From Ruminococcaceae bacterium UBA2656 (GTDB lineage: Bacteria; Bacillota; Clostridia; Oscillospirales; Acutalibacteraceae): a DNA stretch of 5,787 bases. How positions within the stretch are numbered: the stretch's first letter is position 1; every line of letters begins with the position of its first letter. Of the stretch, positions 1 to 5,787 are shown piece after piece. The DNA lies in NCBI GenBank assembly GCA_002359465.1, contig DENA01000007.1:83691-89477 (forward strand), read 5' to 3'. The translations under genes were made by a program, and so were the position numbers. The notes beneath the pieces are model-generated. The model was given only the letters and a program-made list of their open reading frames with translations. It was not told the origin of the DNA and did no database searches.

Positions 1-23
1 ACCAAAACAGCAATGCTCAGCAT
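1..23 (-). CDS. purN: PurN, phosphoribosylglycinamide formyltransferase (N-terminal codons only)
   Basis: Only the first seven codons and part of an eighth are in the window: an ATG at 23-21 followed by a reading of MLSIAVL. This matches the usual start of PurN (M-x-x-IAVLVSGGG-x-N), the enzyme that transfers a formyl group from 10-formyl-tetrahydrofolate to GAR, the third step of purine synthesis. The start lies inside the last codons of purM, in a different frame, with a 7-nt overlap, which suggests translational coupling. No separate ribosome site is clear, as expected for a coupled start. The call rests on a very short stretch plus gene context (purM-purN neighbours are common), so it is likely rather than certain. 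Confidence 0.75.
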
Positions 24-1051
24 AGGGTAACACCTTCCCCGCCGCCGACCACGCTTCCGATCACACAGGCATGTTCGCCCATGGAATTCAGTTCTGCAAC
101 CGCGGTGTTGGCCTGTTCCTTGGAAACAATCATGCACATACCGATGCCCATGTTAAACGTATTGTACATTTCGCGTTCCGGAATATTGCCCTGTCTTTGC
201 ATCATGGAAAACACCGGCAGCTTCGGCAGGGAGGCAATTTCAATCTGCGCGGTTGTGTTCAGCTTCAACATACGCGGAATATTTTCGAAAAATCCTCCGC
301 CCGTAATATGAGAAATCGCTTTGATGCTGACTTTTTCCATCAGTGACAGCACCGGCTTGACGTAGATTCTTGTCGGCGTCAAAAGCTCTTCCCCAAGCGT
401 ATGGCCAAACTCGTTGATCTGCATATTAATATTTTTCTCGCTGATATTAAAAATTTTACGTACCAGTGAAAAACCGTTGGAGTGGATACCGGAGGACTGC
501 AGGCCGACGATCGCATCGCCGATTTCTATTTTAGAACCGTCTATTATTTTGTCCCTGTCGACCATTCCGACGGAGAATCCCGCCAGGTCGTATTCGTCAA
601 CAGGATAAAAACCCGGCATTTCCGCCGTTTCCCCGCCGACCAGCGCACAGTTTGACTGGACACAGCCATCCGCAACACCGGATACAATCTGTGCAACCTT
701 TTCAGGGTAGTTTTTTCCCACCGCGAGATAATCAAGGAAAAAAAGTGGCCTTGCCCCGCAGCAGACGACGTCATTGACACACATTGCGACACAGTCGACG
801 CCGATGGTGTCATGCTTGTCCATTAAAAAGGCGATTTTTAACTTTGTGCCCACGCCGTCCGTGCCGCTTACAAAAACCGGAGTCGTCATTCCGGCAAGAT
901 CCGGCTGGAAAAGGCCGCCGAATCCGCCGATTCCCGAAACGACACCGGGCATTTTTGTGCGCGCAACATGGCTTTTCATTAATTCAACCGCTTTATATCC
1001 GGCGGTAACGTCAACCCCGGCCGCCTTATAACTGTCGCTGAAACTTTTCAT
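17..1051 (-). CDS. purM: PurM, phosphoribosylformylglycinamidine cyclo-ligase (AIR synthetase)
   Basis: This cytoplasmic enzyme closes the imidazole ring, converting FGAM and ATP to AIR, the fifth step of purine synthesis. The 344-residue length equals the family norm (about 345). Signature segments are visible in order: GTDGVGTK at 63-70 and D-x-VAMCVND at 86-94 in the N-terminal ATP-binding half, [11 protein letters not shown] at 139-149, [13 protein letters not shown] at 186-198, and [13 protein letters not shown] at 248-260 in the C-terminal half. Together these are diagnostic of PurM within the PurM/SelD/ThiL/HypE superfamily. The ATG is preceded by GGAGG with a 7-nt spacer. It follows purE by 25 nt and overlaps purN by 7 nt, so the three form one operon. 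AIR made by PurM is the substrate of the pathway step that PurE completes. No damage is seen. Confidence 0.98.
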   Translation of the reverse strand: MKSFSDSYKAAGVDVTAGYKAVELMKSHVARTKMPGVVSGIGGFGGLFQPDLAGMTTPVFVSGTDGVGTKLKIAFLMDKHDTIGVDCVAMCVNDVVCCGARPLFFLDYLAVGKNYPEKVAQIVSGVADGCVQSNCALVGGETAEMPGFYPVDEYDLAGFSVGMVDRDKIIDGSKIEIGDAIVGLQSSGIHSNGFSLVRKIFNISEKNINMQINEFGHTLGEELLTPTRIYVKPVLSLMEKVSIKAISHITGGGFFENIPRMLKLNTTAQIEIASLPKLPVFSMMQRQGNIPEREMYNTFNMGIGMCMIVSKEQANTAVAELNSMGEHACVIGSVVGGGEGVTLC

Positions 1052-1076
1052 GTTTTATCCTCCCTGTCTGTTTTCA

Positions 1077-1583
1077 TCACAGTTCCTGTACCTTTGCCTG
1101 AATCGCCGCATCCTTTTGCGCAACACTTTCCGCCATGGTCTGCTTCATGTTCTGCAGCTTTGCCGCCAGCGTTCCGTCGGAAAGCGCAAGAATCTGCGCA
1201 GCAAGGATTGCGGCGTTGTCCGCCCCGTCGATGGCAACAGTGGCAACCGGGATGCCGCCCGGCATCTGCACCGTTGCCAGCAGCGCGTCCAGCCCGTCGA
1301 GAGTGGAGGACTTTACCGGAATCCCAATGACCGGCAGGGTAGTATGCGCAGCAAGAACCCCGGCCAGATGAGCCGCCTTGCCCGCCGCCGCAATGATCAC
1401 ACCGAACCCGTTTTGCGCTGCGGAGCCGGAAAATTCGGCCGCCGCCTGCGGCGTTCTGTGCGCGGACATCACATGTACCTCAAGTGGAATGTCAAATGCT
1501 TTCAGTCGCTTCACAGCGGGTAAGACCACCGGGAAGTCGCTGTCACTCCCCATGATGATCGCTACTTTTTTGTCTGCCATCAT
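1077..1583 (-). CDS. purE: PurE, N5-carboxyaminoimidazole ribonucleotide mutase (class I)
   Basis: PurE moves the carboxyl group of N5-CAIR to carbon 4, giving CAIR; class I enzymes normally work with PurK, which is not in this window. The 168-residue protein carries the nucleotide-binding GSDSD loop at 12-16, the catalytic SAHRTP motif at 40-45, the [11 protein letters not shown] loop at 65-75, and the [13 protein letters not shown] segment at 106-118, all typical of class I. The loop AAAGKAAH replaces the GAGGAAH of E. coli, a variation I take as normal for Gram-positive members. Two adjacent ATGs (1583 and 1580) are possible; GGAG lies 6 nt before the first and 9 nt before the second, so the start is uncertain by one residue. 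It is the first gene of the operon and has a long leader holding an intrinsic terminator. Confidence 0.97.
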   Translation of the reverse strand: MMADKKVAIIMGSDSDFPVVLPAVKRLKAFDIPLEVHVMSAHRTPQAAAEFSGSAAQNGFGVIIAAAGKAAHLAGVLAAHTTLPVIGIPVKSSTLDGLDALLATVQMPGGIPVATVAIDGADNAAILAAQILALSDGTLAAKLQNMKQTMAESVAQKDAAIQAKVQEL

Positions 1584-1621
1584 TACACTCTCCTATCATT
1601 TTCTGCCGGTCCCGATACATT

Positions 1622-1657
1622 AAAAAAACAGGCTGCACCATTAGGCGGCACAGCCTG
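1622..1657 (-). terminator. Intrinsic terminator in the purE leader
   Basis: Read on the minus strand, CAGGCTG (1657-1651) pairs perfectly with CAGCCTG (1635-1629). TGCC and GGTG extend the stem inward through two G-T wobbles and two G-C pairs around the 7-nt loop GCCTAAT. Seven T residues (1628-1622) follow immediately. This is a textbook rho-independent terminator in the minus direction only; the plus side has no T-run. It could end the nfeD-SPFH transcript, or act as a regulated terminator for purE. The upstream promoter favours the second reading. Confidence 0.88.
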
Positions 1658-1663
1658 AAATGA

Positions 1664-1744
1664 TTATAGTATCCGGAATATTGACGCAGTTTGACAGTAA
1701 ACAATCCGAATTCCACTGGTCCTTTGAACGGAAGACACTGTCAT
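1664..1744 (-). CDS. Candidate 26-residue leader peptide upstream of purE
   Basis: An ATG at 1744-1742 opens a 26-codon frame ending in TAA at 1666-1664. It begins MTVSSVQRTS and ends SIFRIL. A strong GGAGGG lies at 1757-1752 with a 7-nt spacer, as good as those of the known genes in this window. The stop is 6 nt before the first arm of the intrinsic terminator, so a ribosome held at the stop would cover that arm. The peptide has no membrane segment or recognised motif, and no run of one amino acid that would point to charged-tRNA sensing. It contains several codons that are often rare in bacteria (AGG, CGG, ATA, CTA), but usage in this host is unknown. It may be a leader peptide, a small protein or a chance frame; translation is unproven. 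Confidence 0.4.
   Translation of the reverse strand: MTVSSVQRTSGIRIVYCQTASIFRIL
1675..1743 (-). other. Possible bulged hairpin with pseudoknot in the purE leader
   Basis: On the minus strand GGAAT (1714-1710) plus ATTG (1705-1702) pairs with CAAT (1683-1680) plus ATTCC (1679-1675), giving nine base pairs interrupted by a 4-nt TCGG bulge on the 5' side. The 18-nt loop contains ACTGTCA (1698-1692), which is exactly complementary to TGACAGT (1743-1737) upstream, so a pseudoknot is possible. A 7-bp match somewhere in a leader of this length is about what chance would give, so this is a suggestion only. It overlaps the 26-codon frame, so translation would disrupt it. Confidence 0.25.
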
Positions 1745-1751
1745 TGCATTT

Positions 1752-1757
1752 CCCTCC
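1752..1757 (-). promoter_or_regulatory. Shine-Dalgarno site of the purE leader open frame
   Basis: GGAGGG on the minus strand, 7 nt before the ATG at 1744. Another ATG at 1750 is too close (1 nt) to this site and would read only ATG-CAA-TGA. The site chooses the 1744 start and is the main reason to take the 26-codon frame seriously. Confidence 0.5.
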
Positions 1758-1776
1758 GACAACACATAATATATTT

Positions 1777-1805
1777 ATTGTAGGTGATTGCGCCATGAAA
1801 TTCAA
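1777..1805 (-). promoter_or_regulatory. Probable sigma-A promoter of the purE operon
   Basis: Minus strand: TTGAAT (-35, 1805-1800), a 17-nt spacer, then TACAAT (-10, 1782-1777). The -10 differs from TATAAT at one base and the -35 matches TTGACA at four. An eight-T run at 1827-1820 lies where an UP element would be. Transcription should start near 1770. A perfect TATAAT at 1668-1663 has no acceptable -35 and would start RNA at the terminator hairpin, so it is the weaker candidate. Confidence 0.6.
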
Positions 1806-1828
1806 TAGATGTGAAAGCGAAAAAAAAT

Positions 1829-1880
1829 ATTTGTACAGATCTCATGCTGAAATAATATTATTATATTATAATTTGTACAG
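1829..1880. repeat. Pair of 10-bp direct repeats flanking an AT-only stretch
   Basis: ATTTGTACAG occurs at 1829-1838 and again at 1871-1880, 42 bp apart. Between them is an almost pure A/T segment with a self-complementary AATAAT-ATTATT block (1851-1862). The pair lies just after the SPFH gene and just upstream of the purE promoter. It could be a pair of protein-binding sites (each holds the TGTACA palindrome) or a chance repeat in AT-rich sequence. No GC-rich terminator stem is seen here for the SPFH gene. Confidence 0.4.
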
Positions 1881-1888
1881 TATTACTC

Positions 1889-2809
1889 TTACTGTTTCGT
1901 CAAATCGGAATCATTTGTTACCAGTTCCTTTAAGGAAGCAGCCAGACCGGCGAAGGACTGAATGTTGGATGGAATGATAATTTTCGTCGCCTTTCCATCC
2001 GCGGCCTTGCCGAATGCTTCCAGGCTTTTGATGGCAATAACCTTGTCGCCCGGATTCGCCTCATTTAAAAGCTTGATGCTGTCAGCCATAGCCTGCTGTA
2101 CCAGCATAATTGCCTGCGCTTCACCCTGCGCTTCACGGATTTTCGTTTCCTTCTCCGCGTCCGCGCGCAGAATGGCAGATTCCTTCTCGCCTTCGGCAAT
2201 CAGGATTGCGCTTCGTTTCTCACCCTCGGCCGTCAGAATCTGGGCACGGCGTTCACGCTCAGCTTTCATCTGCTTTTCCATGGATACCTGAATTTCCTGC
2301 GGAGGAATGATATTTTTCAGCTCCACACGGTTGACCTTGATTCCCCAAGCATCAGTGGCTTCATCAAGGATAGTGCGGATTTGCGTATTAATGACATCAC
2401 GCGACGTCAGCGTATGGTCCAGCTCCAAATCGCCGATGATGTTTCTGAGCGTGGTCGCCGACAGGTTTTCAATTGCGGAAATCGGGCGTTCAACACCATA
2501 GGTGTAAAGCTTCGCGTCGGAAACCTGAAAATACACGACGGTGTCTATCTGCATGGTTACGTTATCCTTTGTGATAACGGGCTGCGGCGGAAAATCAATG
2601 ACCTGTTCCTTCAAGGAAACTTTTTTTGAAATTTTGTCAATAAACGGAATTTTAAAGTGAAGGCCGGTTGACCATGTGCTGTTGTATGCGCCGAGACGCT
2701 CCACCACAAATACATGGGCCTGCGGTACAACTTTAATATTGCTGATCAGAATAACCAGGATAACAACGGCAAGTGCGATAAGAAAAACAGCTGCTAAATT
2801 CAGACTCAT
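1889..2809 (-). CDS. SPFH/stomatin-like (slipin, QmcA/PHB-domain) membrane protein
   Basis: This 306-residue protein belongs to the SPFH (stomatin, prohibitin, flotillin, HflK/C) superfamily; bacterial members form large oligomers on the membrane and are linked to membrane domains or protease control. One hydrophobic segment (about 4-25) anchors the N-terminus. The PHB domain follows: ERLGAYNSTWSTGLHFKIPF (37-56), DFPPQPVITKDNV (72-84), ENLSATTLRNIIGDLELD (114-131) and RVELKNIIPP (161-170). Residues 194-237 form four 11-residue repeats of the AEGEK-x-SAIL type, typical of the slipin coiled coil. The ATG overlaps the stop of the NfeD-like gene (ATGA), with a GGGGGA ribosome site inside that gene. 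SPFH-NfeD pairs are a conserved operon class, so the two proteins probably act together. The exact role is unknown; the closest named relatives are E. coli QmcA and stomatin. Confidence 0.93.
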   Translation of the reverse strand: MSLNLAAVFLIALAVVILVILISNIKVVPQAHVFVVERLGAYNSTWSTGLHFKIPFIDKISKKVSLKEQVIDFPPQPVITKDNVTMQIDTVVYFQVSDAKLYTYGVERPISAIENLSATTLRNIIGDLELDHTLTSRDVINTQIRTILDEATDAWGIKVNRVELKNIIPPQEIQVSMEKQMKAERERRAQILTAEGEKRSAILIAEGEKESAILRADAEKETKIREAQGEAQAIMLVQQAMADSIKLLNEANPGDKVIAIKSLEAFGKAADGKATKIIIPSNIQSFAGLAASLKELVTNDSDLTKQ

Positions 2810-3267
2810 TTGGAAATCCCCCTTAAAGTTTCATTATGTACCGCTACAATCAGTTTTACTCCCTGAATTGATTTTATCAGTACATGTTCACCAATTTTTA
2901 TTACGGAATCGTCTTCGCTGCGCGCGGTCCATATGCTGCCAAGAACATTGACCTGGCCTACACCGAGCGTATTGTTGATCTCGGCAATCACAATCCCTTT
3001 TTTCCCAATATATCGGTCCGCATTGGTCTCTTCCTTTTTGAAATTCATCAGTTTTTTTACCAGCGGCCTTGTGATCATCAGGGTCAGCGCGGTCACGGCA
3101 ACAAATACCAGCGTTTGCACCCAGAACCCGGCTCCGCAAAGGTTAGCAATCAGCGCGCCTACTCCGCCTGCAACAAACCAAATGGAAACCAACTGTGCAG
3201 TCAAACCTTCCACAACCGCCGCGATGATAACCACCGCAAGCCAAAAGTAAGGCAAATATGTCTCCAT
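2806..3267 (-). CDS. NfeD-like membrane protein with C-terminal OB-fold domain (short type)
   Basis: This 153-residue protein has hydrophobic segments at about 6-27, 28-47 and 48-67, a basic linker (RPLVKKLMNFKK, 67-78), and a soluble domain from about 87 to 143. The soluble part (GKKGIVIAEINNT, GQVNVLGSIWTARS, IKIGEHVLIKSIQGVKLIVAV) follows the NfeD OB-fold pattern G-x-x-G, G-x-V-x-V-x-G-x-x-W-x-A, G-x-x-V-x-V, G-x-x-L-x-V. It is the short form without the ClpP-like serine protease domain of long NfeD proteins. The frame is open further upstream to an ATG at 3342, but METYLP at 3267 has a GGAG site 7 nt away, whereas the longer start would lie upstream of the predicted promoter. Its stop overlaps the SPFH start by 4 nt. 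It probably binds or stabilises the SPFH oligomer. Confidence 0.9.
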   Translation of the reverse strand: METYLPYFWLAVVIIAAVVEGLTAQLVSIWFVAGGVGALIANLCGAGFWVQTLVFVAVTALTLMITRPLVKKLMNFKKEETNADRYIGKKGIVIAEINNTLGVGQVNVLGSIWTARSEDDSVIKIGEHVLIKSIQGVKLIVAVHNETLRGISK

Positions 3268-3274
3268 GTTTTCA

Positions 3275-3278
3275 CTCC
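3275..3278 (-). promoter_or_regulatory. Ribosome binding site fixing the NfeD-like start
   Basis: AAAGGAGT on the minus strand, with the GGAG core 7 nt before the ATG at 3267. It supports this start over the ATG at 3342, which would add 25 residues encoded across the promoter region. Confidence 0.8.
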
Positions 3279-3296
3279 TTTCACGGTGTTGAAAAC

Positions 3297-3325
3297 ATCT
3301 TATCACAATACAGAATTGAAGACAA
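3297..3325 (-). promoter_or_regulatory. Probable sigma-A promoter (extended -10) of the nfeD-SPFH operon
   Basis: Minus strand: TTGTCT (-35, 3325-3320), a 17-nt spacer, then TAAGAT (-10, 3302-3297) directly preceded by TGA, an extended -10 TGn motif. Both hexamers match consensus at four of six positions. Transcription should start near 3290, about 23 nt before the ATG. I see no clear ECF-type (sigma-W) promoter, which drives some relatives in Bacillus. Confidence 0.5.
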
Positions 3326-3332
3326 CAGCGGG

Positions 3333-3433
3333 AAATCGCCAAATAAGGCAGATTTAACGTATTTTTACAGAGCGGATGAGTCCGCAGCTGCAGTTCGAAC
3401 CGCAGCGGGTTGATGCGAGCCGGCCCGCATCAA
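3333..3433. repeat. Cluster of four small inverted repeats
   Basis: Plus-strand coordinates: AAATCGCC / GGC-A-GATTT (3333-3340 with 3347-3355, 6-nt loop); GCGGA / TCCGC (3372-3376 with 3381-3385, loop TGAG); GCTGC / GCAGC (3387-3391 with 3402-3406, around the palindrome GTTCGAAC); and TTGATGCG / CGCATCAA (3410-3417 with 3426-3433, loop AGCCGGCC). CCGCAGC also repeats directly at 3382 and 3400. An alternative pairing GCGGG (3405-3409) with CCCGC (3424-3428) excludes the last hairpin. The block is richer in GC than the DNA around it and sits between the groL terminator and the nfeD promoter. None of the hairpins has a T-run, so they are not terminators. No open frame is convincing here. Confidence 0.55.
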
Positions 3434-3460
3434 ATTGTTAATGTGTTGTCAATGAACAGC

Positions 3461-3496
3461 AAAAAAGGATGGGCGTCAGTTAACGTCCATCCTTTT
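3461..3496 (-). terminator. Intrinsic terminator of the groESL operon
   Basis: On the minus strand GGATGG-A-CGT (3492-3483) pairs with ACG-C-CCATCC (3476-3467), with one A-C mismatch and a 6-nt loop TAACTG. Flanking AAAA/TTTT (3496-3493 with 3466-3463) extends the stem, and a run of six T (3466-3461) follows the GC part. It begins 18 nt after the groL stop. In the plus direction the mismatch becomes a G-T wobble and four T follow, so it may also stop antisense RNA. Confidence 0.9.
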
Positions 3497-3514
3497 GAGG
3501 TACTGTTTATGTGA

Positions 3515-5149
<1,635 letters not shown>

Positions 5150-5183
5150 TTATTTCCTCCAATATAAATTATTATCGAACCAA

Positions 5184-5526
<343 letters not shown>

Positions 5527-5531
5527 GTTAT

Positions 5532-5560
5532 ATTTTATATACTTCGGGCTGGAAAATCAA
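5532..5560 (-). promoter_or_regulatory. Probable sigma-A promoter of groESL
   Basis: Minus strand: TTGATT (-35, 5560-5555), a 17-nt spacer, then TAAAAT (-10, 5537-5532), with one mismatch to TATAAT and two to TTGACA. The start would fall at the edge of the CIRCE element, the normal geometry for HrcA repression. A TATAAA two bases upstream is an alternative -10 with a shorter 15-nt spacer. Confidence 0.7.
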
Positions 5561-5625
5561 GTGGTTTTTTACTAAAAACTGCAATTTAATAAATTATTTA
5601 CAATTATTGTGAAAATTATATGTAA

Positions 5626-5787
5626 TTAAACCGGAACAATAAAATTAACCGCCTTTGGAACAACCTCAAAACAAAGTTCGTCAATGATGGAACATTCTCC
5701 GTCGAAGTTGGCCACCGCACGGCCCGGTGCTTTAATTTTCATTTTCTTTCCGCGGCAAAAGGTCAAAAAATCCTTAAATTTTGCAGA
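5626..5787 (-). CDS. Probable YegS/BmrU-type lipid (diacylglycerol) kinase, C-terminal end
   Basis: The window holds the last 53 codons, ending in TAA at 5628-5626; the 5' part is beyond the edge. The visible end reads FDGECSIIDELCFEVVPKAVNFIVPV. This matches the closing beta strands of the DagK/YegS/BmrU family: a DGE motif that folds back toward the nucleotide site, then FEVVPKA and a final FIVP strand. Such enzymes phosphorylate diacylglycerol or related lipids at the membrane. The catalytic GGDGT region is not in view, so the call rests on the C-terminal pattern only; sphingosine-kinase-like relatives share it. It points the same way as groESL but ends about 65 nt before the groESL promoter, with no strong intrinsic terminator between them (only an AT-rich GTTTTT/AAAAAC hairpin near 5565-5580). 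Confidence 0.72.
   Translation of the reverse strand, partial: SAKFKDFLTFCRGKKMKIKAPGRAVANFDGECSIIDELCFEVVPKAVNFIVPV

Larger units (their letters stand above)
1584..1770 (-). promoter_or_regulatory. purE leader (5' untranslated region), candidate attenuator
   Basis: From the predicted transcription start near 1770 to the purE ATG is about 187 nt. This stretch holds a Shine-Dalgarno site, a 26-codon open frame, a bulged hairpin and an intrinsic terminator, in that order. Between the terminator T-run and purE there are only about 38 nt, without room for a convincing promoter upstream of the GGAG site. purE expression therefore probably depends on polymerase passing the terminator. I see none of the conserved elements of the purine riboswitch (no TCTACC core), nor the ZTP riboswitch core, nor the ykkC/PRPP core. 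The extent is inferred from the promoter; the control mechanism is inference. Confidence 0.5.

Noticed and set aside
1050..1523. 157-codon plus-strand open frame antisense to purE
   Set aside because: It is a shadow of purE: Arg/Cys/His-rich composition, no recognisable domain, while the minus strand encodes full-length PurE with all motifs.
1700..1712. Single Bacillus-type PurBox (plus strand, around AATCCGAATTC)
   Set aside because: Only CCGAA of the core matches, there is no second box in the usual spacing, and no evidence that the host has this PurR.
1584..1770. Known riboswitch (guanine/adenine, ZTP or PRPP/ykkC) in the purE leader
   Set aside because: The context invites it, but the conserved cores (TCTACC of purine aptamers, GACTGGCGA with CCGCCTGGGC of ZTP, the ykkC core) are absent. 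CCGCC in the terminator stem is only a short chance resemblance.
1820..1827. Eight-T run (minus strand) as a terminator for the SPFH gene
   Set aside because: No GC-containing stem precedes it; only an AT-only palindrome is nearby. It fits better as an A/T-rich element upstream of the purE promoter.
1660..1977. 105-codon plus-strand open frame crossing the purE upstream gap
   Set aside because: It runs antisense into the end of the SPFH gene, has no good ribosome site or promoter, and shows no recognisable protein pattern.
3381..3433. tRNA or tRNA remnant suggested by GTTCGAAC (T-loop-like)
   Set aside because: No five-pair T stem, acceptor stem or anticodon arm fits around it on either strand; the motif is a simple palindrome within a hairpin.

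Overview
The window is a chromosomal stretch of a low-to-mid-GC Gram-positive bacterium, most likely a member of the Clostridia. The support for this is a perfect CIRCE operator in front of groESL, strong AGGAGG-type ribosome sites, Firmicutes-style proteins, and a class I PurE next to PurM. The species cannot be named from sequence alone. Every gene found lies on the minus strand, so transcription runs from high to low coordinates.

Layout in transcription order: (1) 5787-5626, the C-terminal end of a probable YegS/BmrU-type lipid kinase. (2) 5560-3461, the heat-shock operon groS-groL, complete with a sigma-A-like promoter, a CIRCE (HrcA) operator and an intrinsic terminator. (3) 3433-3333, a non-coding block rich in small inverted repeats. 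(4) 3325-1889, a two-gene membrane operon: an NfeD-like OB-fold protein whose stop overlaps the start of an SPFH/stomatin-like protein (ATGA), a conserved pairing thought to act on membrane organisation or quality control. (5) 1805-1, a purine biosynthesis operon purE-purM-purN. Only the first seven codons of purN are inside the window.

The least ordinary part is the roughly 190-nt leader of purE (about 1770-1584). It has a good promoter, then a well-placed Shine-Dalgarno site and a 26-codon open frame. The stop of that frame lies 6 nt before a strong intrinsic terminator, which itself ends about 38 nt before the purE start. There is no second convincing promoter between terminator and purE, so purE seems to need read-through. 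I recognise no known purine, ZTP or PRPP riboswitch. A leader-peptide attenuator, or an undescribed structured leader, is the best candidate here for something new. The remainder of the window is ordinary core-genome content.
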